Shown here piece after piece: positions 16,785 through 24,557 of a stretch of DNA of 39,375 nt (position 1 is the first letter of the stretch; each line of letters begins with the position of its first letter). Origin of the DNA: Candidatus Rokuibacteriota bacterium (GTDB lineage Bacteria > Methylomirabilota > Methylomirabilia > Rokubacteriales > CSP1-6); assembly GCA_016179875.1 (NCBI GenBank), contig JACPCH010000024.1, forward strand, positions 1 to 39,375, read 5' to 3'. Position numbers and translations under genes: made by a program. The notes beneath the pieces were generated by a model. That model was not told the DNA's origin, did no database searches, and saw nothing but the letters and a program-made list of their open reading frames with translations.

Positions 16785-17693
16785 TTAGATGACGGCCAGA
16801 CCGGGCGCCGTCGCCAGGCCGTCGGCGGGCACCCGGACGGGCACGCGGGCCGGGGCGCCCGCGTGCCGGCGCTCGAGCCCGAGCGCGCGCTGGATCGCCA
16901 GGACGAGCTCGAGGTTCAGCGCGTGGCCGCCGTTGCGCGCGACGACGTGGGCCAGGATCGGCCGGCCGAGCAGCGCGAGGTCGCCGAGCAGGTCGAGGAC
17001 CTTGTGGCGGACGAACTCGTCGCGGAAGCGCAGGCCGTTCAGCGGGCCGCGGTTGCCGACGACGACCGCGTTGTCGAGCGAGCCGCCCCGGGCCAGGCCG
17101 TTCTTGCGCATGAGCCCGAGGTCCTTGAGGAACCCGTAGGTGCGCGCGGGCGCGAGCTCCTCGACGAACACGCGCTCGCCCGGCGTGTACGTCAGGACCT
17201 GCGTGCCGACGGCGGGATGCTCGTGGTCGAGCGTGTAGCTGATGCGGAGGCTGCCGGACGGCACGAGGTGGATGAAGCGCCCGCCGCCGCCGACGCGGAT
17301 CGGGTAGGACAGCGTGAGCGGCTTCAGGCGTGCCGACTGCTCGCGCCGGCCCGCCGCGGCGAGCAGCGCGACGAAGGGCTTGGCGCTGCCGTCGAGCGCC
17401 GGGATCTCCACGCCGTCCACCTCGACGTCGAGGTTGTCGATCCCGAGGCCCGCCGCGGCCGCCATGAGGTGCTCGACCGTCTGCACCCGCGTGCCGTTCC
17501 TGCCGACCGTCGTCGCGTAGTGGGAGTTGACGACGCTCTCGGGCGCGGCGGGGATGCGCTCGCGCTCGGCGCCGGCGCGGAAGACGATGCCCGAGTCTTC
17601 GGGGGCCGGCGAGAGCGTGACGCGCCCGGGCTTGCCCGAATGGAGCCCGATCCCCTCGACGCTGACCGGCTTCCGGATAGTCTGCTGGCGCAT
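16785..17693 (-). CDS. lpxC: UDP-3-O-acyl-N-acetylglucosamine deacetylase
   Basis: LpxC catalyses the committed step of lipid A synthesis, removing acetate from UDP-3-O-acyl-GlcNAc with a zinc ion. The 302-residue protein has the zinc ligands H75 (VEHLMAA), H230 and D234 (RHKVLDLLGDLALLG) and the catalytic H257 (NGGHALN), with spacing matching the E. coli enzyme. The N-terminal QQTIRKPVSVEGIGLHSG is also characteristic. The ATG at 17693 is chosen; a TTG seven codons earlier would lie inside the sigma54-like promoter match. The protein shows that the organism makes lipid A. It is followed by DUF4390 and ntrYX genes after 47 nt, an association that may connect envelope synthesis with that two-component system. 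Confidence 0.95.
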   Translation of the reverse strand: MRQQTIRKPVSVEGIGLHSGKPGRVTLSPAPEDSGIVFRAGAERERIPAAPESVVNSHYATTVGRNGTRVQTVEHLMAAAAGLGIDNLDVEVDGVEIPALDGSAKPFVALLAAAGRREQSARLKPLTLSYPIRVGGGGRFIHLVPSGSLRISYTLDHEHPAVGTQVLTYTPGERVFVEELAPARTYGFLKDLGLMRKNGLARGGSLDNAVVVGNRGPLNGLRFRDEFVRHKVLDLLGDLALLGRPILAHVVARNGGHALNLELVLAIQRALGLERRHAGAPARVPVRVPADGLATAPGLAVI

Positions 17694-17858
17694 GGCCGGG
17701 CTTAGCGTGAGCAACGGGGATGCCAGATGTCCGGGAATTGCCTAAGTGATTGAATCAGGATGCAATTCTTCATGACGCCAGGCCGGAAATCACCCCGGGC
17801 TGGTTGCGGCGATGATACGGCTGGCGGCCCCGCGTGTCTCCTCCCTGACACACCCCTC
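17694..17858. other. Intergenic stretch between lpxC and archease, locally AT-richer
   Basis: This 165-base gap holds the sigma54-like element near lpxC and a patch of lower GC at about 17733-17778, including the palindrome-like pair GCAATT and AATTGC on the two sides of a short core. Such patches often mark regulatory DNA in high-GC genomes. No small gene with a convincing start and length was seen. Confidence 0.4.
17710..17725 (-). promoter_or_regulatory. Sigma54-type (-24/-12) promoter match upstream of lpxC
   Basis: The minus strand reads TGGCATCCCCGTTGCT. This has the invariant GG and GC of a -24/-12 promoter with exactly 10 bases between them, and agrees with TGGCAC-N5-TTGC at all but one base. 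The predicted transcript start is near 17699, six bases before the lpxC ATG. The cluster encodes its own sigma54 activator (NtrX). Confidence 0.5.
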
Positions 17859-18281
17859 TCACACCCCCACGACGAGGCTCACCTCGTGCCGCCCCTCGCG
17901 CTGGCCCACGCTCACGCGGTGCAGGGTCGCGGTCTTGACGACGGCGCCGAGCCGGTGACGGCGCGCGTCGAGCGCCTCGCCGTGGAGCACGCCGTGCAGC
18001 AGCGTGTCGCCGCAGGCGTCCACCTCGACCCGCCGGGCGACGAACCCCTCGATCTCGTGCACGTAGAGACACTCGTTCACCCACGCCACCAGCAGCGCCT
18101 CCGGCGCGTCGCCCTGAGCGCGCACCTCGCGCGTCTCCCGGGCCTCGACGCCGTCGGGCGCCACGATGAGCGCGAGGACGCCGAGCGCGGCCTGAGCGAA
18201 GGCCTCGGCGCGCGTCGGGCCCCACGCGCGCACGCCGACGTCGGCCTCGACCTCGAAGTGCTCGAAGCCCGCCGGGCTCAC
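17859..18281 (-). CDS. Archease family protein
   Basis: A 140-residue archease. Archeases activate the RNA ligase RtcB by promoting its guanylylation. Seen: N-terminal GFEHFEVEADVGVRAWGPTR, matching the family start (HTADIG-like region, here EVEADVGV), WVNECLYVHEIEGFVARRV in the middle, and a C-terminal VKTATLHRVSV with KTATLH resembling the conserved K(A)vTyh motif. The aspartate of the metal site is D16 in ADVGV. The start is GTG at 18281, overlapping the rsmE stop by 4 nt (GTGA). No rtcB is visible in this window, so the partner would be elsewhere in the genome. Confidence 0.85.
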   Translation of the reverse strand: MSPAGFEHFEVEADVGVRAWGPTRAEAFAQAALGVLALIVAPDGVEARETREVRAQGDAPEALLVAWVNECLYVHEIEGFVARRVEVDACGDTLLHGVLHGEALDARRHRLGAVVKTATLHRVSVGQREGRHEVSLVVGV

Positions 18282-19036
18282 GTCATGTCGCCGAGCTTGC
18301 TCTGGAGGATGGCGATGAGTGCGGGGCCCGCGGTCTCGGTCCGCAGAATGCGGGGCCCCGCGCCGACGACCACCCATCCCCGCGCCCGCGCGCCCTCGAC
18401 CTCCTGCCGCGACAGCCCGCCCTCCGGGCCGACCAGCAGATGCACGCGCGAACCGGATGGCAGGGCGATGGGGAGGCTTCGAGCGAGGGGGGTTCCTCCC
18501 CGCCCCTCCGGCCCCGCCGCGCCTTCCCAGAGGCAGAGCCGGAGGTCAGCCGGCTCGTCGGCGGCGAGAAAGTCGGCCAGCGGGCGCGGCGTCTCGACCG
18601 GCGGGACGACGGCGCGGCCGCATTGCTTGGCGGCCTCCTTGGCCACGCGCTGCCAGCGCCGGGCGCGCTCGCGCCAGCGGCCCGGCTCGAGCGTCACGAT
18701 CGTGCGCTCGGTGAGCAGCGGCACGACGCGCGCCGCGCCGAGCTCGGTCGCGGCGCGCACGATCAGCTCCATCTTGTCGCCCTTGGGCACCGACTGGGCG
18801 AGGGTGATCGCGAGCGGCGACTCGACGTCGCGCGCCGCCACGCCCAGCACCGAGCCCGTCGCCAGCTCGCCGATGGTCTCCACGCGCACCGTGTAGTCGC
18901 GGCCGGCGCCGTCGGTGGCGACCACGGTGTCGCCGGGGCGCAGCCGCAGCACGCGCACCAGGTGACGGGACTCGTCCCGATCGAACGTGACGCGCCCGGC
19001 CGCGATCCGGTCGGGCGCGATGGTGAAGCGCCTCAC
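18278..19036 (-). CDS. rsmE: 16S rRNA (uracil-1498-N3)-methyltransferase
   Basis: RsmE methylates U1498 of 16S rRNA using S-adenosylmethionine. The 252-residue protein has an N-terminal PUA-like domain (DESRHLVRVLRLRPGDTV) and a C-terminal SPOUT knot with LLVGPEGGLSRQEVE and GPRILRTETAGPALIAILQ, both diagnostic. It starts at GTG 19036, overlapping the prmA stop by 4 nt. The prmA-rsmE pair is a very common arrangement. Nothing unusual is seen. Confidence 0.95.
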   Translation of the reverse strand: MRRFTIAPDRIAAGRVTFDRDESRHLVRVLRLRPGDTVVATDGAGRDYTVRVETIGELATGSVLGVAARDVESPLAITLAQSVPKGDKMELIVRAATELGAARVVPLLTERTIVTLEPGRWRERARRWQRVAKEAAKQCGRAVVPPVETPRPLADFLAADEPADLRLCLWEGAAGPEGRGGTPLARSLPIALPSGSRVHLLVGPEGGLSRQEVEGARARGWVVVGAGPRILRTETAGPALIAILQSKLGDMT

Positions 19037-19923
19037 GCGTCCGCGGCCCGGCGCTCGAGCTCGAGGGTCGTCCAGCCTTCCACCGTGACCGCGTCACGCC
19101 GCCGGAAGCCGTGGGCCGCGAGGGCCGTCGCCGCCCCGTCGGCCTCGGCGTCGAGGATGCCGCCGAGCACGAGCGCGCCGCCCGGCGCGACGTACCGGCG
19201 GTAGTGCGGGGCCAGGCGCCGGTGGGCGGCCGTCAGGAGGTTCGCGACGACGAGCGGGGCCGGCGCGTCGCGCAGGCTGGCGGCGTCGGCGAGGATGCAG
19301 CGCACGCGGTCGGCGACGCGGTTGCGCGCGACGTTGGCGAGCGCCGCGGCGACCGCGTCCGGGTCCTCGTCCACCGCGAGCACGGCGGCGGCGCCGAGCC
19401 GCGCCGCGGCCACCGCGAGGATGCCCGAGCCCGTGCCGAGGTCGAGCACGCTCGGGGGGGCGCGCCGGTCGATCAGCGCCTCCAGGCGCAGCAGGCAGCC
19501 GACCGTGCTCCCGTGCTGGCCCGTGCCGAAGGCGCGGCCGGGCTCGATCGTGAGCACGAGCCGCCCGTTGGCGGCCGGCCGCTCCCAGGGCGGCGTGATC
19601 AGGAGGGAGCGCCCCACCGCCAGGGGGCGGAAGTGCGCGCGCCACGCCTCGGCCCAGTCCTCGTCGGCGAGCGCGACGACCGCCGGCTCGCCGCCGCCGT
19701 CGAAGCCGAGCTCGGCGAGCCCGCGCAGGTACTCGCGCACGCTCTCCTCGAGCGCCGCGGCGAACACGGTCTTGGGGAAGAAGGCCCGCAGGCGCGGCGG
19801 CGCACCCGCGCGCTCCTCCTCGACGACGCCGAGCGCACCGAGCTCCCAGACGAGGTTCGTCAGCCCCTCGGCGATGTCGGGCGACAGGGGGACGGTGAGC
19901 TCCCAGTAGCGGGAGGAGGACAT
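19033..19923 (-). CDS. prmA: Ribosomal protein L11 methyltransferase
   Basis: PrmA trimethylates ribosomal protein L11. The 296-residue protein has the N-terminal substrate-recognition domain (1-90), the EDWAEAWRAHFRPL linker, FGTGQHGST (132-140), and methyltransferase motif I VLDLGTGSGILAVAAARLGA from residue 159, followed by the acidic AVDEDPDAV and the catalytic-region VVANLLTAAHRRLAP. Length and order fit PrmA. The ATG at 19923 lies 5 nt after the dnaJ stop, so it probably belongs to the grpE-dnaJ transcript; dnaJ-prmA-rsmE adjacency is known in many bacteria. Confidence 0.95.
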   Translation of the reverse strand: MSSSRYWELTVPLSPDIAEGLTNLVWELGALGVVEEERAGAPPRLRAFFPKTVFAAALEESVREYLRGLAELGFDGGGEPAVVALADEDWAEAWRAHFRPLAVGRSLLITPPWERPAANGRLVLTIEPGRAFGTGQHGSTVGCLLRLEALIDRRAPPSVLDLGTGSGILAVAAARLGAAAVLAVDEDPDAVAAALANVARNRVADRVRCILADAASLRDAPAPLVVANLLTAAHRRLAPHYRRYVAPGGALVLGGILDAEADGAATALAAHGFRRRDAVTVEGWTTLELERRAADA

Positions 19924-19928
19924 CGGCT

Positions 19929-21023
19929 TCAGCCGAGCAGCTTCTTCATCCGCTCGAAGAACGCCTTGGTGAGCGGCCCGCGCTCCCCGCGGCTCGCGGC
20001 CTCGAACGCCTCGAGCGCCTCGCGCTGCGCGGCGTTGAGCTTCGGCGGGACCTCGAGGATCAGCCGGTAGCAGAGATCGCCGTGCCCGCGGTGCCGGAGG
20101 TGCGGCATGCCCTTGCCGCGCACGCGCAGCACCTGGTGGGGCTGGCTCCCGGCGGGGACCCTGAGCGTGGCGGTGCCGTGGAGGGCCGGCACCGCCAGCT
20201 CCGCGCCGAGCGCGAGCTGCGCGAAGCCGATGGGCAGGTCACAGTGGAGGTCGGCGCCGTCGCGCGTGAAGACCTCGTGCTCGCGGATCCGCACCAGCAC
20301 GTAGAGATCGCCGGCCGGCCCCCCACCGGGGCCGCTCGAGCCCTCGCCGGACAGGCGCAGCTGCATCCCGTCCTCGATGCCGGGGGGAATCTTCACCCCG
20401 AGGAGCCGCTCGGCGCGCTGCCGTCCCTCGCCGCGGCACGCCCCGCACGGGCGGCGGTTGAGCTGCCCCGCGCCCCGGCACTTCGGGCACGGCTGCGCGA
20501 CCGTGAGGAAGCCGTGGCTGCGCCGGACCTCGCCGCGCCCGTGGCAGAGGTCGCAGGGCTCGAGCCGGCTGCCGGGCTCGGCGCCGGTGCCGCCGCACGG
20601 CTCGCACCGCTCGAGGCGCGGCGCCTGGATCTTCGTCTCCACGCCCGCGGCGGCGTCCTCGAGCGCGATCTTGAGCTCGTACTGGAGGTCCTCGCCGCGC
20701 GCGGCCCGCGCGCGGCGGCCGCGGCCGGCGCCCGAGAAGAAGTTCTCGAAGATGTCCTCGAAGAGGGTGCCGAAGCCCGTGTCGCCGAAGCCCGGCCCCG
20801 CGCCCGGCGGCGCCGCGCCGAAGCGGTCGAAGTGGGCTCGCTTGTCGGGATCGGAGAGCACGGCGTAGGCCTCGTTGATCGCCTTGAAGCGCTCCTCGGC
20901 CTGCGCGTTGCCCGGGTTGCGGTCGGGGTGGTACTGCATCGCGAGCTGGCGGTAGGCCTTCTTGATCTCCGCGTCGCCGGCGCCGCGCGAGACCCCCAGC
21001 GCCTCGTAGTAGTCGCGGGGCAC
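19929..21023 (-). CDS. dnaJ: Chaperone DnaJ
   Basis: DnaJ delivers substrates to DnaK and stimulates its ATPase. The 364-residue protein has a J domain (1-70) with HPD at 32-34, a short Gly/Phe region (71-105), four zinc-binding repeats ([32 protein letters not shown]; residues 140-200) and the C-terminal substrate-binding domains. All eight zinc cysteines are present. The GTG at 21023 overlaps the grpE stop by one base (TAGTG). In most bacteria dnaK lies between grpE and dnaJ, but here nothing separates them, so dnaK must be elsewhere. Confidence 0.96.
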   Translation of the reverse strand: MPRDYYEALGVSRGAGDAEIKKAYRQLAMQYHPDRNPGNAQAEERFKAINEAYAVLSDPDKRAHFDRFGAAPPGAGPGFGDTGFGTLFEDIFENFFSGAGRGRRARAARGEDLQYELKIALEDAAAGVETKIQAPRLERCEPCGGTGAEPGSRLEPCDLCHGRGEVRRSHGFLTVAQPCPKCRGAGQLNRRPCGACRGEGRQRAERLLGVKIPPGIEDGMQLRLSGEGSSGPGGGPAGDLYVLVRIREHEVFTRDGADLHCDLPIGFAQLALGAELAVPALHGTATLRVPAGSQPHQVLRVRGKGMPHLRHRGHGDLCYRLILEVPPKLNAAQREALEAFEAASRGERGPLTKAFFERMKKLLG

Positions 21024-21574
21024 TAGGCGGCGTCCTCGTCGGGCGCGGCGGCGACGGCCACCAGCGCGGCGCGCAGGACGCGGCCGTGCAGCAGGTAGCC
21101 CGGGAGCTGCTCGCGGACGACGGTGTCGGGCGCGGCGTCCCGGCTCACGACGCGCGCGACCGCCTCGTGGCGGGTCGGGTCGAACGGCTGGCCGAGCGCC
21201 GAGTAGCGCGTGACGCCGGCGCGCTCCAGCACCTTGAGGAAGTCGCGCTGGATGAGCTCCACGCCCTCGACGACGCCCGCCGCGTCTTCGGTCATTTCAC
21301 GGCTCGCCTCGGCCGTCGAACGGCCCGCGGCTCGCACCGCCATCGCGGCGCGGGCCGCCTCCAGCGCCCGGTCGAGGTTGTCGAGCACCGGGATGAGGTC
21401 GCGCAGCAGGGACTCGTTGGCGTACTTGACGTACTCCTCGCGGTCGCGCTGGGCGCGCCGGCGGACGTTGTCGGCCTCGGCGAGCGCGCGGAGGAGCCGG
21501 TCCCGGAGCTCCTCGAGCTCCGGCGCGGGCGCAGCCTCGGCGGACGCGTTCTCGGGTGCGAGCGATTCGTCCAT
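21023..21574 (-). CDS. grpE: Nucleotide exchange factor GrpE
   Basis: GrpE releases ADP from DnaK. The 183-residue protein has an acidic N-terminus, a long coiled-coil helix ([19 protein letters not shown] and following), and the family core [16 protein letters not shown] and [19 protein letters not shown] short low-conservation insertion (about residues 85-105, [20 protein letters not shown]) lies between the helix parts. The ATG at 21574 is preceded, after 7 nt, by a perfect TATAAT on the minus strand, so grpE appears to head its own transcript with little or no leader. Confidence 0.93.
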   Translation of the reverse strand: MDESLAPENASAEAAPAPELEELRDRLLRALAEADNVRRRAQRDREEYVKYANESLLRDLIPVLDNLDRALEAARAAMAVRAAGRSTAEASREMTEDAAGVVEGVELIQRDFLKVLERAGVTRYSALGQPFDPTRHEAVARVVSRDAAPDTVVREQLPGYLLHGRVLRAALVAVAAAPDEDAA

Positions 21575-21581
21575 GCGCTGA

Positions 21582-21587
21582 ATTATA
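21582..21587 (-). promoter_or_regulatory. Candidate -10 element of grpE-dnaJ
   Basis: Perfect TATAAT on the minus strand, 7 nt before the grpE ATG, in the 51-base gap after hrcA. No TTGACA-like -35 at the right distance and no CIRCE inverted repeat are visible nearby. The position implies a leaderless or nearly leaderless mRNA. Confidence 0.5.
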
Positions 21588-21625
21588 ACAGTCGATCGCG
21601 CGCGCGGCCGCAGGGGCCGGCGCCG

Positions 21626-22651
21626 CTACGACGGCAGGTAGAGATCCTGGCGGACGCGCGAGAGGGCGTCGGTCACGTGGCGCGCGGTCTCGTTGACGAC
21701 CGAGATGACGTCCGGGTAGGGGAGCCGCCGCGGACCGACCACGCCGAGGATGCCGACGACCTGGTCGCGGTAGAGGTACGTCGAGGTGATCAGCGTGCAC
21801 TCGCGCATCTCGGCGTACGGGTTCTCCTCGCCGATCGTGATCTGCAGGCCCTCGGCGGTGGCGAGCGCGGTCATCAGATCGGCCAGCCGCTCCTTCTGCT
21901 CGAGCGTCCGCAACAGCTCGCGCGTGGTCTCGATGTCCCAGAATTCCGGGTGGTCGAGCATGTTGATGGCGCCGCTCACGTAGAGCGTGCGCCCGCGCAG
22001 GAGCGCCACGATCTGCTCCGTGACCGCCCGCGCGCGGGTGTGGAGCGCGTCGAGCGGGTCGGCGGGCGCCGACTCCATGTCCACGACCTGCTGCACCGTG
22101 CGCCCGGCGAAGCGCCGGGTGAGCTCGCGGCCGATGGCCCGGACCCCGTCGGCGGCGAGCGGCGGGTCGAGCGTCACCGCCCGCGCCGTGACCCAGCCGG
22201 CGTCCGTCACGATCACGGCGAGCGCGCGGTCCTCCTCGAGCGGCATCAGGTCCACGCGGGCGAGCGTGGTCTGCTTGAGCGGCGGCGCCAGGAGCAGCCC
22301 CGTGAGCTTGGTGACCGCCGACAGATGGGACGAGGCGCGCTCCATGAACCCGTCGATGCCCGAGCGGCGCGTCGGGAGCGTCTCGACCGCCCGCGCGGCC
22401 GCCGGCGCCGGGGCCGGCGGGAACGAGCCCACGTAGAAGCGGTAGGCCGTGTCCGTCGGCACCCGTCCGGCGCTCGTGTGCGGCTGGACGAGGTAGCCCA
22501 TCTCCTCGAGGTCGGCCATGGCGTTACGGATCGTCGCGGGCGAGAGACCCGGGAAGTGCCGCTTGGCGAGCACGCGGGAGCCGACCGGCTCGGCGGAGTC
22601 GATGTACTCGCGGATGACCGCGATCAGGACGTCGCGATGACGGGCGTCCAT
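21626..22651 (-). CDS. hrcA: Heat-inducible transcription repressor HrcA
   Basis: HrcA represses heat-shock operons by binding CIRCE operators. The 341-residue protein starts with a winged-helix DNA-binding domain (VLIAVIREYIDSAEPVGSR, then LSPATIRNAMADLEEMGYL and QPHTSAGRVPTDTAYRFYV), followed by the dimerisation/GAF-like core ending GILGVVGPRRLPYPDVISVV and a C-terminal VRQDLYLPS. All are family signatures. The gene precedes grpE by 51 nt. No CIRCE element is visible upstream of hrcA or grpE, so its operator may control other loci, for example the missing dnaK or groEL. Confidence 0.95.
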   Translation of the reverse strand: MDARHRDVLIAVIREYIDSAEPVGSRVLAKRHFPGLSPATIRNAMADLEEMGYLVQPHTSAGRVPTDTAYRFYVGSFPPAPAPAAARAVETLPTRRSGIDGFMERASSHLSAVTKLTGLLLAPPLKQTTLARVDLMPLEEDRALAVIVTDAGWVTARAVTLDPPLAADGVRAIGRELTRRFAGRTVQQVVDMESAPADPLDALHTRARAVTEQIVALLRGRTLYVSGAINMLDHPEFWDIETTRELLRTLEQKERLADLMTALATAEGLQITIGEENPYAEMRECTLITSTYLYRDQVVGILGVVGPRRLPYPDVISVVNETARHVTDALSRVRQDLYLPS

Positions 22652-22659
22652 CGCCCCGA

Positions 22660-22665
22660 ATTATA
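22660..22665 (-). promoter_or_regulatory. Candidate -10 element of hrcA
   Basis: Perfect TATAAT on the minus strand, overlapping the hemW stop codon and 8 nt before the hrcA ATG. No recognisable -35 hexamer. The position suggests a leaderless hrcA transcript. Confidence 0.45.
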
Positions 22666-23857
22666 GCAAGTCGACGAACAGCGCGTCGGAGAGGAGGAAG
22701 CCCGCCTCGGTGAGCCGCACGCGGCCGGCGGCGTCCACCAGCAGCTCGCGCGCCCGCCAGTCCCCGACGCGGCGCGCGAGCGCGGCGTCCCCGGCGAGGC
22801 GCTCGTCGAGCCACGCGCGCGGCACGCCGTCGCTGGTGCGGAGCCCGAGGATCAGCCGCTCGCCGAGGCGCTGGCGCGGCGTGAGCTCCTCCCACGAGTC
22901 CACCGGGAGCCGCCCGGCCTCCAGGGCCTCGCCGTAGCGGGGCGTGGCCTTGACGTTTGCGTAGCGGAGCGCGCCGACGAAGCCGCAGGCGCCGGGCCCG
23001 GCGGCGAGGTACTCGGCGGCGCGCCAGTAGACCTGGTTGTGAAGGGAGCGGAAGCCGGGCCGCGCGTAGTTGGAGATCTCGTAGTGCTCGAGGCCGCGCC
23101 GCGCCGCGGCGCGCGCGAGGGCCCAGTATTGCCCGACCACGGTGTCCTCCGGCGGGAGCCCGGCCACGCCGGCGGCGCCCCAGAGGCTGCCGGCGTCGAG
23201 CGTCAGGCCGTACGCGGAGAGGTGCTCGGGCCCCCAGGCCAGCACGGCCTCGACGGCGCGCGCGAAGCCGGCGACGTCGAGCCCCGGCAGCCCGTACATC
23301 AGGTCCACGCTCACGTTGGCGACGCCGGCCTCGCGCGCGGCGGCGAACGCGGCGCGCGCCCCGCCGGCGTCGTGGAGCCGGCCGAGCCGCGGCAGGACCG
23401 CGTCGTCGAGCGACTGGACGCCGAGACTCACGCGGGTCACGCCGGCCGCGCGGTAGCCGGCCAGCTTGGCGCGCGTGACGCTCTCGGGGTTGCACTCGAC
23501 CGTGACCTCGGCGTCGGCGGCGACGTCGAACCGCGCGCGCAGGCGGTCGAGGACCGCGGCGAGCTGGTCGGCCTCGAGCAGCGACGGCGTGCCGCCGCCG
23601 AGGAAGACGGTCGCGATCCGGACGCGCGGCGCCCAGGGCAGCTCGGCGAGCAGGTCGAGCTCGCGGTGGAGGGCCCCGAGGTAGCGGGCCAGCGCGCCGT
23701 CCTCGAGCGGCGCCGTGTTGAAGCTGCAGTAGTGGCAGCGCGCGGCGCAGAACGGGACGTGGAGATAGAACCCGAGCGCGTCTGACCGCGGAGGGGAGCC
23801 GGCGAGCATCTCGGTCAGGCCCCCCACGGCCTGATCCGGGCTCGCGGCCCCCGTCAC
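22661..23857 (-). CDS. hemW: Radical SAM heme chaperone HemW
   Basis: A 398-residue radical SAM protein. Seen: the cluster motif CAARCHYCSFN in FYLHVPFCAARCHYCSF near residues 35-50, GGGTPSLLEADQL, VECNPESVT, GVTRVSLGVQSLDD, and the C-terminal HemN-like domain. The motif lacks the fourth cysteine (CxxxCxxCxC) of coproporphyrinogen dehydrogenase HemN and is followed by Phe, as in HemW, which binds heme and hands it to respiratory proteins rather than making it. The start is GTG at 23857, overlapping the lepB stop by 4 nt (GTGA); it gives VTGAASPDQAV, and an internal start before residue 20 is possible. The lepA-lepB-hemW-hrcA order is shared with many bacteria. Confidence 0.92.
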   Translation of the reverse strand: MTGAASPDQAVGGLTEMLAGSPPRSDALGFYLHVPFCAARCHYCSFNTAPLEDGALARYLGALHRELDLLAELPWAPRVRIATVFLGGGTPSLLEADQLAAVLDRLRARFDVAADAEVTVECNPESVTRAKLAGYRAAGVTRVSLGVQSLDDAVLPRLGRLHDAGGARAAFAAAREAGVANVSVDLMYGLPGLDVAGFARAVEAVLAWGPEHLSAYGLTLDAGSLWGAAGVAGLPPEDTVVGQYWALARAAARRGLEHYEISNYARPGFRSLHNQVYWRAAEYLAAGPGACGFVGALRYANVKATPRYGEALEAGRLPVDSWEELTPRQRLGERLILGLRTSDGVPRAWLDERLAGDAALARRVGDWRARELLVDAAGRVRLTEAGFLLSDALFVDLL

Positions 23858-24555
23858 GGTATGTAGTTGGCCAGTCGCCACCAGCGGAGCCAGTGCCGCT
23901 CGCCGTCCCAGGACCAGTAGATCAGGAACGCCTTGCCCTTGATCTTGTCCCGCTTGACGAAGCCCCAGTAGCGGCTGTCCTGCGAGTTGTCCCGGTTGTC
24001 GCCCATGACGAAGTAGGCGTCGGGCGGCACCAGCGTCGGCTCGCATCCGTAGGCGTACCCGCAGTAGGTGTCCGGGCTGAAGCGCGTCGTCCCCGAGTCG
24101 GCGTGCTTCGTGTACGGCTCGCCGAGCGCCCGGCCGTTCACGAACACCTGGCGGCCGCGGATCTGCACCTGCTCGCCGGGCGTGGCGACGATGCGCTTGA
24201 TGAAGTCGCGCTTCTCGTCCTGGGGGTACCGGAAGACGATGATGTCGCCGCGCCGCGGGTGCCGGAGCCCCGGCAGCCGGTAGTCGGTGAAGGGCACCTC
24301 GGGGCCGTAGAGGAACTTGTTGACCAGGATGTAGTCGCCGACGACGAGCGTGTCCATCATCGAGCCGGACGGGATCGTGAAGGCCTGGACCACGAGCGTC
24401 CGGATCACGAGGGCCAGCGCGACCGCGATGAGGATCGCCTCGGCGTACTCGCGGACGGCCGACTTGCGCCGGCGCCTCGCCTGCACGCCCTCGACGGGCA
24501 GGCGCTGCGCGGGGGTGGGCTCGGACAGGCTCGCGTCGAGCTTGCGGTCGTCCAT
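23854..24555 (-). CDS. lepB: Signal peptidase I
   Basis: LepB cleaves signal peptides of exported proteins at the outer face of the inner membrane. The 233-residue protein has one N-terminal membrane segment (AILIAVALALVIRTLVVQAF, about 40-59), the nucleophile S65 in IPSGSMMDTL, the general base K120 in RDFIKRIVATPGE, and box E GDNRDNSQDSRYWGFV. Start ATG at 24555, 2 nt after the lepA stop. A pair of cysteines (CGYAYGC) lies in the periplasmic part and could form a disulphide. Otherwise ordinary. Confidence 0.95.
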   Translation of the reverse strand: MDDRKLDASLSEPTPAQRLPVEGVQARRRRKSAVREYAEAILIAVALALVIRTLVVQAFTIPSGSMMDTLVVGDYILVNKFLYGPEVPFTDYRLPGLRHPRRGDIIVFRYPQDEKRDFIKRIVATPGEQVQIRGRQVFVNGRALGEPYTKHADSGTTRFSPDTYCGYAYGCEPTLVPPDAYFVMGDNRDNSQDSRYWGFVKRDKIKGKAFLIYWSWDGERHWLRWWRLANYIP

Positions 24556-24557
24556 GC

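Noticed and set aside
17735-17778. AT-richer patch between lpxC and archease as a possible small RNA gene
   Set aside because: No promoter-terminator pair or stable fold could be recognised; kept only as an intergenic note.
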